From Solanum dulcamara (lineage: Eukaryota; Streptophyta; Magnoliopsida; Solanales; Solanaceae), in the NCBI RefSeq assembly GCF_947179165.1, contig NC_077245.1, forward strand, positions 26,058,740 through 26,122,739: a DNA stretch of 64,000 nucleotides, written 5' to 3'. The notes beneath the pieces were generated by a model, which was not told where the DNA came from, did not search any database, and worked only from the letters and a program-made list of their open reading frames with translations. Made by a program: the position numbers and the translations under genes. Within the stretch, counting starts at the first letter, position 1, and every line of letters starts with the position of its first letter. This document shows positions 48,320 through 60,539 of the stretch, piece by piece.

Positions 48320-50576
48320 CGTGACAAAATTCAAGGCGGACACGTGGTACAAGGAATGGGGAAAGAATACTCACGATGATTTTTTGATAGAGTGCCTGGA
48401 TAGAAGACTAGCTGGTAAGCTTCACGAGGCCCTTCCCGGGCCGTACAAGTCTCCACGGCTCGTGGAAGTCACATGGAAAGGGTGTCCAAAAGGGAAGCAG
48501 GTTCACGGGCTCTTCTACGGACCGTGAAAGGAACCACGACCGGTGAAGGAGTCCCGTGGAAATGATAGGAAATAGGGAAAAACCAAGGGGAGTCCACGAC
48601 TGGGTCCATGACCCATAGACCGAACCACAGACTGTGGAATCATTTGTGGAAACTTGACCCTCAGAATCAAATATGGGCTACTCTTCACAAGGCTCTCCAC
48701 ATCCTGTGGAGCCCTTCACGAGCCATGAAGGAGGACGTAAAAGTCAACTCCTCCAGCCCATTTCACCCCTTCAGTTCACGGGCACGACCACAGATCGTGA
48801 AGGGGTACATGGTCCGTGAAGATGGTCCATCTAGGTGACCCTGTTCAGCTTTTAATGAGGGTGATTTGGTCTTTCCTTATTAATTCATCAATGTATTTGG
48901 ATGGTTTTTGGGTACAAATCATATCCTATTAACTACCCCAAACCCTCCTAAATCTCTCATTCACTCCCAATCACACTAAACACAAATCTACTCTCTAGAA
49001 ATCTCCTCCTAAGATCATCTTCTTCCTCAAGCAAGGTTTTAAGGAATCTCAAGTTCAAGTCTCCAATTCAAGTACATTTAGGGCTTTAAATGGTCTAAGG
49101 TATGTGGAAATTAATCCATTGATCCTTCCGTCCATGGAGTCCCAAGGTTTTCTCTAAATTCCTTTATGAACTCTTCTCCTAAGCCGTAATTCTTATGAAA
49201 TTACATTGGATCATCGCAATTATGGTTTATTTCATTATTATTGATCTAATTATACATAATTCAAGTTACATTGCATGATTTCAAGTTGATTTTTATGGAA
49301 CCATGCACTATGGTATTTTCAAGTATTAATTTAAGAATTATGATTATGATTGATAAATGGTTTCCATGAATGATTTATGAATGATCCTCAAGGATTTATG
49401 AATGACTCATGAAAGTAAAGAATGGTGATGAATTATGATTTCAATGATGTTTCAAGGAAGTATAAAAGTTGTGAAGGGTTTTTCTCACACACCCATGCTA
49501 AACATGGTGAATGATTTTTCTCACTGACTCACAGATTCATAAAAAAAAGATTTTCTCGTATGAATTCATCATGTGAATGAGCTACTCTTATGATTATTTT
49601 ATGAAGAGGATTCATAATTACTATAGTGTTTCTTAATGATGTTAATGACTATGATTTATGAATTTCGTTGGAATATTGATTAAGCACTGAGAGGACTTTG
49701 ATGTGGGGTTCGATCCGGAAGCTCAAGTAGCGATCCAAGGGAACTCTAGTAGCAACATCTAGTCCCTAATTACATTGCCCGACATAGGTTTGGCTTTATG
49801 GCCTAGCTAGTGGATCCACAAATAACTCAATGTTAAAGATGTTCTCACGGAGTCTACCTTGGAAATTAGCCTATCTCTTCTCGATGTGGGAGTTACATCA
49901 AATTCTATGTTATAGCTCGCATGGTCTTAAGTGTCGGTTAAGGTCCTATGCTACAAAGGTATATGAAATGGTATAAGTTCCCATGATACTTATGATTATG
50001 ATATTCAAATATTTTCAAGTTTTACTCATGTTCTTGAGATATTGGTCATGCATCCCATGTTCATATTGACTATGTCCTATTATCATTGTTCATGCATGCT
50101 TCTCACATACTTAGTGCATTCCATGTACTAATGCATATCTTTTTCTTACATTGTATCATAATGTAGGGTATGGTGAGCATTATGCACCTCCCACTCATGC
50201 CTAGAGTTGAACACTATTTTCCTATTATTGGCGAGTCCTCATGATTCGAGGATGAGACATTATCTTTTCATTATTCCTTATGACTTTTATCTTTTATATC
50301 AGGTGAGTTAGGATCTTGTCTTATGTTGTCATCTAGATTAGTAAAGGCATGTTAAATATTCATGGAGTATATGTTGTCATTTTCCTTTGATTTTGAGGTT
50401 GATTTCTCTTTCATAGAGATATTCATATTGAGACTATTATTCCGCACTTATGATATTTCTTGTTATGCTTTAATTACCATATGTATGTTCATGTATGATA
50501 TGCTAAGAGGCTTGATTGGAGTCCTTCATAATTCTAATAGTTGTGTCACATCTAGACCCTAGCTTGAGTCGTGACA
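48320..50576 (+). mobile_element. Ty3/gypsy LTR in plus orientation, probably solo
   Basis: It is the reverse complement of the same LTR family: CCATGGAGTCCCAAGG near 49133, TCTACCTTGG ... TGTTATAGCTCGCATGG at 49851-49923, and the end GAGTCGTGACA at 50576. Its 5' part (48420-48835) is dense with CACGG/CCGTG palindromes. The start is not sharp, and no primer site or coding region follows in this direction. Confidence 0.65.
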
Positions 50577-50734
50577 GGAAAAGATGCAGGAACTTATGCA
50601 CCTCCTAACCTATGAATCACTCTTACGAGTTGTAGAAAGCTCTACGAGTTGTAGAGTGACTCGTAAACATGAGGTCAGTCCACATTTTGGGCAATTTCTT
50701 CTTAGTTCCAACTTTCTAACTTTTGGATCTTACA
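50577..50734 (-). repeat. Remnant of the 3' LTR of element B
   Basis: It shares GACTCGTAAACATGAGGTCAG with the 5' LTR near 60145 and ends TGGATCTTACA at 50734. The rest was lost at the junction with the plus-oriented LTR. Confidence 0.7.
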
Positions 50735-50908
50735 ATATCTCCCTCTTGAGAACATTTATCCTCGAATGAGATTAAATTATCATAGGAAAGAAATGGAAAG
50801 AGGAATATCAATACAACATGTTAATAATGACACCTTGAAATGCATAGGACATGGAAATTTCAACTCAACATAAAACATGGCTTTAAAAATCAACTTTCAT
50901 GAACACGC

Positions 50909-51044
50909 ATGCATATGAATGACATAGGAGGAATTGAATACGTAAGAGTTCGATAACCTTGAATAAGAACAACTTAATGCATATGAATGACATAGGAGGA
51001 ACTGAATACGTAAGAGTTTGATAACCTTGAATAAGAATAACTTA
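50909..51044. repeat. 68-bp tandem duplication in element B
   Basis: ATGCATATGAATGACATAGG begins units at 50909 and 50977. Element A has a single copy at the same place. Confidence 0.9.
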
Positions 51045-51049
51045 CTACA

Positions 51050-54000
51050 TTAGGCTTGAGTAGAGGGGAAGAGGTACGGGTATCGTTTCATCATATCCAC
51101 CTCCGCTTCCCAAATAGAACTTTCTACTTGTTGATAGCTCCACAATACTTTGACAGACACAACTTCTTTGTTTCTTAACTTCTTAACTTTTCGGTCTAAA
51201 ATTTCCAGCGGAACCTCCTCATAAGTTAAATTCTCTTCAGCACTTACATTTTCCAATGGTAAAATGGAATTCGGATCACTCACAAACTTTCTCAACATAT
51301 ATACATGGAACACCGAGTAAACCATGGCTAATTCAAATGGCAAATTTAACTCATAATCCACCTTACCAACACGTCTCAATATCTTATAAGGTCCAATGTG
51401 TCTAGGACTCAATTTTTCTTTCTTACCTAAGCGCATTAAACCCTTCATGGATGAAACCTTCAAGTAGACCCAATCATCCATCTCAAATTCAAGCTCTCTT
51501 TTCCTCACATACGAATAAGACTTTTGACAACTTTGAGCCATCTTCAAACTCTCTCTTATGAGTCTCATCTTCTCTATAACATCTATTACCCATCCGACCG
51601 GGGATCTATATCTTCTCCTATACAATGCTTCGAAAGGAGCCATTTGGATGCTAGAGTGATAAATATTATTATAGGCAAACTCGATCAATGGTAAATGTTT
51701 ATCCCAATTTCCTTTAAAATCAACCATACATGCTCTTAACATATCCTCTAAAGTTTGGATCGTTCTTTCGACTTGACCATCGATTTGAGGATGGAAAGCG
51801 GTACTTAACTTAACCTTTGTACCAAGACCCTTTTGAAATGACTTTCAAATAGACGAAGTGAATTAAGTACCTCAATCTGATATAATGGAAAAGGAATACC
51901 ATGAAGTCTTACCAATTCACGAACATACAACTTAGCATAATCTTTTACACTGTAAGAAGTCTTAACTGGTAGAAAATGAGCTGATTTAGTCATCTGATCT
52001 ACAACAATCCAAATGGAATTATGTTGTTTCTTTGTACGAGGAAAACTCATTATAAAGTCCATATTCACATCTTTTCACTTTCAAGTAGGAATTTCAATGT
52101 CTTGGGCTAAACCTCCCTATATTTGATGCTCAACTTTAACCTGTTGGCAATTTGGACACTTAGCCACAAACTCCACTATGTCCTTATTCATATCATTCCA
52201 CCAATACACTTCTTTCAAATCATGATACATCTTGGTGGAACCTAGATAAATTGAATACCGAGAGCTATGAGCTTCATTAAATATCAACTTTCTTAAACCA
52301 TCAACATTTGTCACACATAACCGACCTTGATAACAAAGTACACCATCTACCCCTTGGGAGAAAGTCTCAATGGCTTTTTTGGCAACCGACTTCTTTAACT
52401 CAACCAATATCGGATCATGGTCATGTTTGACCTTAACATCTGCCACAAGAGACGACCCCAAACCATAATGCACAAGAGTGGATCCATCATTAGAATCAAC
52501 TAAACACACACCTAAACATGCCAATCTATGAATATCCCTTACCAATTATATCTTACCTTCCTCAACATGAGCCACACTATTTATGGACAATCTACTTAGT
52601 GCATCGGAAACCACATTAGCTTTGCCCAGATGGTACATCACACTCATATCATAGGCCTTCAAAAATTTAAGCCATATTCTTAGCCGAAGGTTTAAATCTT
52701 TTTTTTAAATACATGTTGTAGACTCTTATGTCGGTGAACACATCTACATGAACACTATAAAGATAGTGTCTTCAAATATTCAAAGTAAACACAACCACTG
52801 CTAGATCCAAGTCATGAGTTGGATAGTTTCTTTCATGCACCTTAAGTTGCCTACAAGCATAGCCTATCACCTTACCATATTGCATCAAAAAACAACCAAG
52901 ACCAACCCTTGAAGCATCACAATACACAACAAAACTATCGGACCCTTCTGGTAACGTCAACATAGGGGCTGTAGTAAGACGATTTTTCAACTCTTGGAAA
53001 CTTTTCTCACAAGCTTCCGACTATTGAAACTTCACTTTCTTTTGAGTCAAATTAGTCAAAGGTGACGTGATTGATGAAAAACCTTCTACAAATCTTCTAT
53101 AATATCTATCTTGGCCTAAGAAACTTCTAATATTCGAAGGGGACAATGGTCTAGGTCAATTTTTAACCGCCTCGATTTTCTTAGGACCAACCATAATCCC
53201 TTCACCGAACATAATGTGACCAAGAAAAGCCACATCCCTTAAATAAAACTCATATTTATTAAACTTGGCAAATAATTGCTTGTCCCTTAGAGTTTGTAAT
53301 ACAATCCTCAAATGATTTGCATGCTCCTCCTTATTTCGAGAGTAAACCAAAATGTCATCAATAAATACAATTACAAATATGTCCAAATATTATCTAAACA
53401 CCCTATTCATCAAGTTCATAAATTTCGCGGGGGCATTTGTCACACCAAACAACATGACTACAAACTCATAATGACCATACCTTGTTTGAAATGCTGTTTT
53501 GGGAATATCACACTCCCTCATCCTTAATTGGTGATAACCAGAATGGAGATCGATCTTAGAGAAATAAATTTCCCCTTGCAATTGGCCAAACAAATCATCT
53601 ATCTTTAAAATTGGGTATTTATTCTTGATGGTTACTTTATTCAATTATCGGTAGTCAATGTTTATTCTTAGTGAACCATCCTTCTTTCTAACAAATAAAG
53701 CGGGAGCACCCCATGTGGATATACTTGGTCTAATGAAATTTTTGTCTAATAAGTCCCTCAATTGATCTTTTAACTCCTTTAATTCCGCCGATTCCATTCG
53801 ATAATGAGGAATAGAAATAGGTTGAGTATCGAAAAGAAGGTCTATGCCAAAGTTAATTTCCCTTTCGGAAAGGACACTGAGTAGATCATCGAGAAACACA
53901 TCTGGAAATTTATTAACAATAGAGACCGACTCTAGAGTAGGAGCTTCAAAATTTGTATCCTTAGCCCTCACAAGATGGTAGATGCAACCCTTGGAAATTA

Positions 54001-54540
54001 TTTTTCTAGCTTTAAAGCATGAAATGAATTGACCTTTGAACACAAAATTACTACCCTTCCATTCTAGGATCGGCTCATTAGAAAATTGTAAATTAACCAC
54101 TCGGGTTCTATAATCAATAGAAGCATAACATACATATAGCCAATCCATATCAAGGATAACATCAAAATCGGTCATCTCAAGCTCAACTAGATCACATAAA
54201 GTAAATTTATGGAAAATCAAAATCAGACAATTTCTATAGACTCTTTTAGCCATAACCGACTCACCTACGGGAGTATAAATATAAAAAGGCTCTAATAATG
54301 CTTCAAGGCTAACATCAAATCTCATGGAAATATAAGGAGTAACAAAAGAAAAATTTACACTCAGATCAAGTAAGGCATAAACATCATAGTGAAAGACTCG
54401 TAATATACCGATAACAACATCGGGAGTCTCCTCTACCTCTTGCCTACCATGGAGCGTATAAAATAGATTGTTGCGTTGAACACCTTTTGGTTGCACTTGA
54501 GCAACTTGGCCTTGAGGACAACCATCTTTGACCTTACATT
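51050..54540 (-). pseudogene. Element B pol: protease, RT, RNase H, integrase, chromodomain-like tail
   Basis: Fragments in order: protease to RT entry (54496-53645), RT (53644-53390, [13 protein letters not shown]; 53386-53156 with [11 protein letters not shown]), RNase H (52990-52772, [13 protein letters not shown]), and the integrase zinc domain (52545-52117, with an H...H...CPNCQQVK pattern). The integrase core (52068-51805, WIVVDQMTKSAHF) and the integrase end (51742-51050) follow. The last fragment contains GPYKILRRVG, VFHVYMLRKFVSDP and a chromodomain-like tail (ILDRKVKKLRNKEVV ... SSIWEAEVDM). Chromodomain tails direct insertion into heterochromatin in chromoviruses. The protease site reads DLS where D-(S/T)-G-type residues are expected, and at least six stops or frameshifts are present. 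Confidence 0.87.
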
Positions 54541-54599
54541 CCTTAGCATGATGACCCAGCTTCCCATATCAGTAGCATACATTCAAACTCTTTAAACAC

Positions 54600-55221
54600 T
54601 CACCCTTGTGGTTCTTGCCACACTTGTTACATGTAGGGGTTACTTGGACAATAGGAGAACCTCCTTGAGGCTTAGGGTTGGGCACCCTATGTCAAACCTT
54701 GGAGTAGGGGAATTTGAAGATCCTTGGCCAGAGAACCTTTGGCGAAAATGAGGTCGTCCACTATTTCGGACTTACCGTGAGAGAAATCACCACCATTGGT
54801 CCCTGCTCTCTTAGACTCTATAGTTTTGTCCTTTAGTTTCTTACTCTCTATTTGCTCTACATAGGTAATAAGTCTAGATATGTCTATTTCCTGGATCAAC
54901 ATGGCCATCTTACACTTCTTAGAAACCACATCAGACACACTCGACACGAACTTACTCATACGATCTCTTGAGTCGGCAACTATGAATGGAGCATATTTTG
55001 ACAATTGAGTGAACTTAAGGGAATATTCCCCCACACTCATACCACCTTGCTTAAGGTTAATGAATTCTTGTACTTTGGCTTCTCTCAACTCCAATGGGAA
55101 TAATAGATCAAGAAACACTCCTTTGAACTCCTCCCAAGTCACGGGATCCACATCTCTAAGCCTCTCACTCTTCCATTGATCAAACCAAATTTGAGCCACA
55201 CCTTTTAGTTGATACCACGTT
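54600..55221 (-). pseudogene. Element B gag, C-terminal part
   Basis: It runs from the capsid segment [20 protein letters not shown] through LREAKVQEFINLKQGGMSVGEYSLKF to the basic linker, with zinc-knuckle remnants near 54600. The upstream half lies beyond the inserted LTR. Confidence 0.8.
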
Positions 55222-57744
55222 TGTCATGACCCAAGCCTAGGGCCTAGACTTGATACGATGAATGAGACACCCGAAAGTACCTCACCCAAGCCTCTTAGCA
55301 TTCATTTAGCATTTCATCGGTAATGACATATAATAACAAGCGAAAGTAAAAAGGGGAAACAAGACAAAGTGAAATATCATACGATAAGAGTCCTTAACAA
55401 CTTTAAAACATTTTCCATTTGTGTCCCAACATACCTCTACTGATAGACTTGGCGGGGGCTAAGACATGTTCCTAGCTCACCCTCAAATAAACTAACAATG
55501 AAGTACTAAAATAGGTATCTTAATGCCTCAACATAACACATGCTAGAAAGGGGAGGAGTATTGTCACCGAAATAATGGAAACTCACCAAAATTGGCCTTC
55601 AAATGATCCAAACTAACCACGTGGAGGAGGAGGAACACCAGTACCTACATGGTAATATCATGTAGGCAAAAGAGTATACGTTAGTACTTTGAATGTACTA
55701 AGTATGTGAGATATGTATGAATAAGTAAAAGAACATCATCAATATGCCATAAGATGCATGACCAATCATAATAAGCATGAGTATAGCTTAAAAACAATCG
55801 TTAAACATAAAAAATTCTTGGTCAATGCATATTATAAAACTTCAAAGTAACACTTACTTCATGTCATATAATTTGTGAGATAGGACCTTTAACCTTATAA
55901 GAGATTATGGCCATATGAAATATATTAGTAGTCATAGTAACAAATACCTTAAACATTGAGAGAAGGACCTTATAACTTAGTGAGAGCGACCTTTAACCGA
56001 CATAAACCATGTGAGCCATAACATGGAATCCCAATGTTTACCCATACATTAGAGAAAAGGGGGAGACTACTTGCCAAGATAGACTTCTATATGCCTAAGT
56101 GGATCCACTAAGCTACATGAAGAATCGATCCTCAACTACGAGTGATCCTCTAAGGAATCAAGTCTCTTCTACGGGTGATCCATTAACCTATGAGGGCACA
56201 TAGTTATGGGATAATAAGATCTTTCTACAGATCTCTTGTCTTTCTACGGGAGAGAATGCCTATCCCAAGGTCCACTCGATGCTAGGTAAACTCTTAATGG
56301 AATAGACAAACCATAAAATATAAACTCAATCATCGTGTAGGAAGGGCCATATCTACTACCCGTCCACTCTTCATAAGAACAAAATCATCTAATAGCTCCT
56401 TAACTTTGTCTCATGTGATGTGAGTGTATACCTTTCATCATTACATATCTTTATTCATAAAACATCTTTAGGGTCTTAACTCACCCTATCATTAACTTGC
56501 TTGAACATTATATAATCATCATTCACAAAACTTATTTGCAAAGAGAACCTTTAAACTCATTTGTAGACATTGTCAAATATTCATTTGGAGTCAAACTTCA
56601 TTTTAGGTCATAAGAACTAGGTGGGTTCATTTCATAAAGATCTTCAAATACATTTAAAGAATACTTGTATGCATGAGAGTGATATAAATACATCAAATCA
56701 AACACCTTAAAAATAACCCACCATATGCACTTTAAAACTACCTTTCAAACCTTCATATAAGACCCTTGATAAACCATCCATTTGATGTAAATAAGAATCA
56801 ACATAAGTCAATATAGGTAAATAAACTTCAAATATTCAAGAATCTATATATTTAGAATCGTAGTATGAAAACCCATAAACCCATAATCTATGCATTTAGA
56901 ACCATCATATAAAAGCCCATAGGATTTCATCATTTAAAATTAAAATACTAAGTTGAGAAAACATCTGGGCTCCATGGGTGGAAGAATCCATGGATGAAAA
57001 CCCACATACCTTAGAGTAAGATTTGAAGAAATCTTGATGTTTGATCTTCAATAAAGAGCCTTGAATCTCTTGAATTTGAGAGGATTTTTTTTGTAGGAGG
57101 AGATTTAAGAGTATAAGAATGTTGTTAGGTTGAAAGATTTAGAAACATGATATTTTAATGAGTTTCGTCGGCCAAATTGGTGAGTTGGAGGTCTCCTCGC
57201 CGACCCCATTCGGTGAGTTGCCAAATGACGCTTTAGCTCACCCAATCCAACAGTTTTTGAAGGATTTCGAGTACTATTCGTCAAACTAGGTCGTGGTTCT
57301 CTGAACTATTCGATGGGTCACCAAATTGGCTGGTGAGCTCGCAGAATTGTCTTGTCTGAATATTCTTCGGTAAAATGACCATAACTTTCTAGTCCGAGCT
57401 CCAAATGAGGTGACTTGGTAGAGTTGGAAAGAAGACTCAAGGAACTTTAATTTGATAGGTCAAGGGACCTAATTCGTTATATTCTATGAGATATCATCAT
57501 TTGAAGTTGACCTCTTATACAGACTGATTTGAAAACTTAGCCAATAGAAATTCTTTGGACTTGTCTTGGTGTTAGAGGTTCCTTATGACCCTACACCATA
57601 TCTAAAACGATTTACATATCCTAACTCATATATATAATTAGAAATCATTGATTTTGAGATGAAAAAAGGGTCTTTTGAAGCCATTTTCCCCTACTTTACC
57701 CTAGTATGACATATTCCAACCTTTAAACCATGCAGGATCTTACA
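55222..57744 (-). mobile_element. LTR inserted in element B gag (solo LTR)
   Basis: It begins TGTCATGACCC at 55222 and ends GGATCTTACA at 57744, 2523 bp. It carries the family blocks (GAGCCATAACATGG near 56007, GGCTCCATGGGTGGAAGAATCC near 56970). It splits the capsid frame between codons that are adjacent in related Gags. The 5-bp flanks do not match cleanly. GATACCAC just outside it resembles a primer site. Confidence 0.75.
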
Positions 57745-58083
57745 CATAGCCAACTCCTCCCTCTCAACCAGGCTAACCTCCATGATCTCCACTATCTTGT
57801 GAGTGCTATCAACAAATTCTTGTGGATCCTCTTCCACCTTAGAACCCTAAAATTTCGGAAGATTCATCCTTATGAAATTATGAACTTTTGTCCTTTCCGT
57901 ACCCACATTTAGGTTCCCAAGAGCAACCACTTCATGATTATCTTAAGCTATAACGACTTGAGCAAGTACTTGAAAGGCTACTCAGAACTTGGCATTGGAG
58001 ACTTAGTCATTCAATGGAATATTCGGAGCTTGTTGCTCCTCTTCAACCACGTTAATTCTAGTAGGGTACCTTCGTGGATGCAT
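57745..58083 (-). pseudogene. Element B gag, N-terminal part
   Basis: The start codon is probably at 58081-58083. The frame is recognisable up to HKIVEIMEVSLVEREELAM, where the inserted LTR begins. It joins in homology with the fragment ending at 55221. Confidence 0.7.
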
Positions 58084-58300
58084 TTTCTGAAAATCACAAG
58101 GAACAAACGTTAGAGGGAAAGACTTAGTGACCACTCTAACGCACGACATGAATCATGAAAGAAGTGATATCTTTCTAAGACGTTTCATAGACTCTTATTC
58201 ATGGGTGTGGAGTGCTTCACACTAATGAATAAGACTCTACTTAATGCGACATATTAGACTCCCTAGGACTCTTTTAAACCTTGAGATCTAATACTAAATT

Positions 58301-60219
58301 TGTCACGATCTAAACTAGGTCCAAGCCGTGACACAACGATCGAGGTTATGAAAGATTCCAACCAAGCCATCTTAGCATACATTGCATTCATAAGGTAAAG
58401 AAACATAGAAAATAAGCAAAAGTAATGGCTCAAAGGAATGGGTCTAAGGGATAGAAAACTCAATTAATGTCCAAATGGACTACAGAAAAATACCATCTAA
58501 ACATGCCTCTATGTTAGTCTTTGAAAGGGGCTTAGGACAAGCTCCTAGCTCACTCGAACATAAGAAGAAAGTCAATAAAACAATGTGAAGAGAAAGTCAT
58601 ATACTCGATGATATGAGGACTCACCAACTTCTTTGAGAATCTTAGCACTCTAGCCAAGAAACGGAGGATCGACGTCTGCCCCTATATTATGAGACAATGT
58701 AGGAAAAATATGCGTTAGTACATAGAAATGTGAGATATGCATGAACAAGTGAAGAAATGTGAGCAATATGACATAAGATGCTTGACCAAAATAATGAACA
58801 TGTGCAAAGATTTAAAGCCTTTGAAGACGTGTAAGAACTCATGGTCAATGCATATCACAAAACTTCATCGTAAAACTCATAGCTTAACCTTCAACTTTTG
58901 TGGGATAAAAACTTTAACTGACATCTTAAGATCATGCGAGCTATAACATCGAATACCATGCAACCCTCATTGAGAAATGGGAGGCTACCTTTCCAGGGTA
59001 TACTCCGTCATAGTACTCAACTCAACTCAACTATGTGATATATGGATCCACTATCTAGGCCATAAAATAAAATCCTACACGGGCAGCGTAGTTTGAAACT
59101 TTAAATTGCTATTAGGATTCCCTTTGGTAACTAACTACATTATCATACCGAACTCCACCTAGAAGTCCTCTCGGTACTTTGTCAATATTCCAAAGAAATT
59201 CATTAAAACATGATCATAATATAATAGGGGAAAGGTAGTAACTATCTATCAATCCATCTTTTCAAAATATATTAGGAATAACTCATTAACTTTAGTGATT
59301 CATAGGAATCCATAACTTCGGTGAGAATTGTCCTTATCACCATCATTAAACATGATTGTGTGAGAATTGTAATTATCATACCATAATAACATTTTTTGAT
59401 CATAATTGATCATTATCATAGCTTCATCATTAAATCATAATCTCAACTTTAAATCATAAAACTTTCCTTAAAAATCATTAAACTCATAATCAACTCATGA
59501 ACATCATCTTTAACTTTATCATAACTTGGAAATAGCTTTATGCATGGACATTCATAACTCAACTTAAAATTATACAATTCATATAGAAACATGCTTAGAA
59601 TAATCATTGATAATAATTCAAAACAAAATTAAAATAACCCAATGCAATTCATCAAAACTAGGGTTCATAAACGATTGAAAATTGAAGGATACTTTGAGAA
59701 AACATTGCGGCTCTATGGGTGAAAAGAACCCATGGATAAATCCCCACATACCTTGAGTCTTGGTGCAGGTCATTGAGTATTCTTGAAAAATCAAGCCTCG
59801 GGAGTTTCTGCACGAGACAAGTTTAAGACTCATCATCAGGATCACGAGTCGTCAACAATACTTGTCCTGTTGGTCTGAGAAGACCTAAATTTAGAGTCTC
59901 TGATCTTCACCTATGAGTCGTGTCTATGACTCATTTAAAGGACTATGATTTTTAAACATGACTCATATTGCAGAGTTATGAAATCCTGTAAATGAAGGTC
60001 TCTGAACTTTTTAAACGACTCTCTTTGATGAATTATAGACATTCCTATGACTCATCCTATTGAGTCGTAGGGTGTCATATGAGGTTTGTCCTGGGTAAAC
60101 TCTTGAGACTCACTCTACGGCTCACTCTTACGAGTCTTAGAGTGACTCATAAACATGAGGTCAGTCTACATTTTGGGAAATTTCTTCATGGTTCTAGCTT
60201 TCCAACTTCTGGGATCTAA
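58301..60219 (-). repeat. 5' LTR of element B
   Basis: It begins TGTCACGATC at 58301, preceded by a degenerate primer site (CTAATACTAAAT). It carries GCGAGCTATAACATCG near 58937, CTATGGGTGAAAAGAACCC near 59713 and an array of GAGTCGT/ACTCAT words at 59830-60160. It fades into a decayed end (TGGGATCTAAA) at 60219. Confidence 0.75.
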
Positions 60220-60513
60220 ATAGAAAATTATCCAAGATACCCTTAAAACTGGAAATTTTCAAAAACATTTGACCTTTCAGGGAGCACATGCGTGATGTTG
60301 AGGCAGTATTTCATATGTCATTTTTTTCATGAAGTTTAATTTTCCCATATTTGAGATTTACTTGAGTTTTGGCAAGTTTGCTCTATCAAAATAGAGGCGT
60401 GACACGCCTAGGTCGCGGACTTCACTGTTTTAGGGCATTTGTTGAAAAATTCATCTTGCAAAATACAACTTTGAAAAATCCTCTCCAACCTTCAAAACAC
60501 CTGGGACCTTTAC
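60220..60513 (-). mobile_element. Element C: remnant of 3' LTR
   Basis: The end CACCTGGGACCTTTA sits where an LTR end would precede the pol tail. It includes GGTCGCGGAC-type words similar to those at 20260. Element B probably inserted in this LTR. Confidence 0.4.
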
Positions 60514-60539
60514 CTTTACCTCAATAGTCTATAATAAAA

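Larger units (their letters stand above)
50577..60219 (-). mobile_element. Element B: Ty3/gypsy chromovirus, truncated 3' LTR, nested LTR in gag
   Basis: Minus-strand element with a 158-bp remnant of its 3' LTR (50577-50734), a polypurine tract at 50735-50751, pol (51050-54540), gag (54600-58083, split by an inserted LTR at 55222-57744) and a 5' LTR (58301-60219). It is closely related to element A in every domain. Many breaks make it non-functional. Confidence 0.8.
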
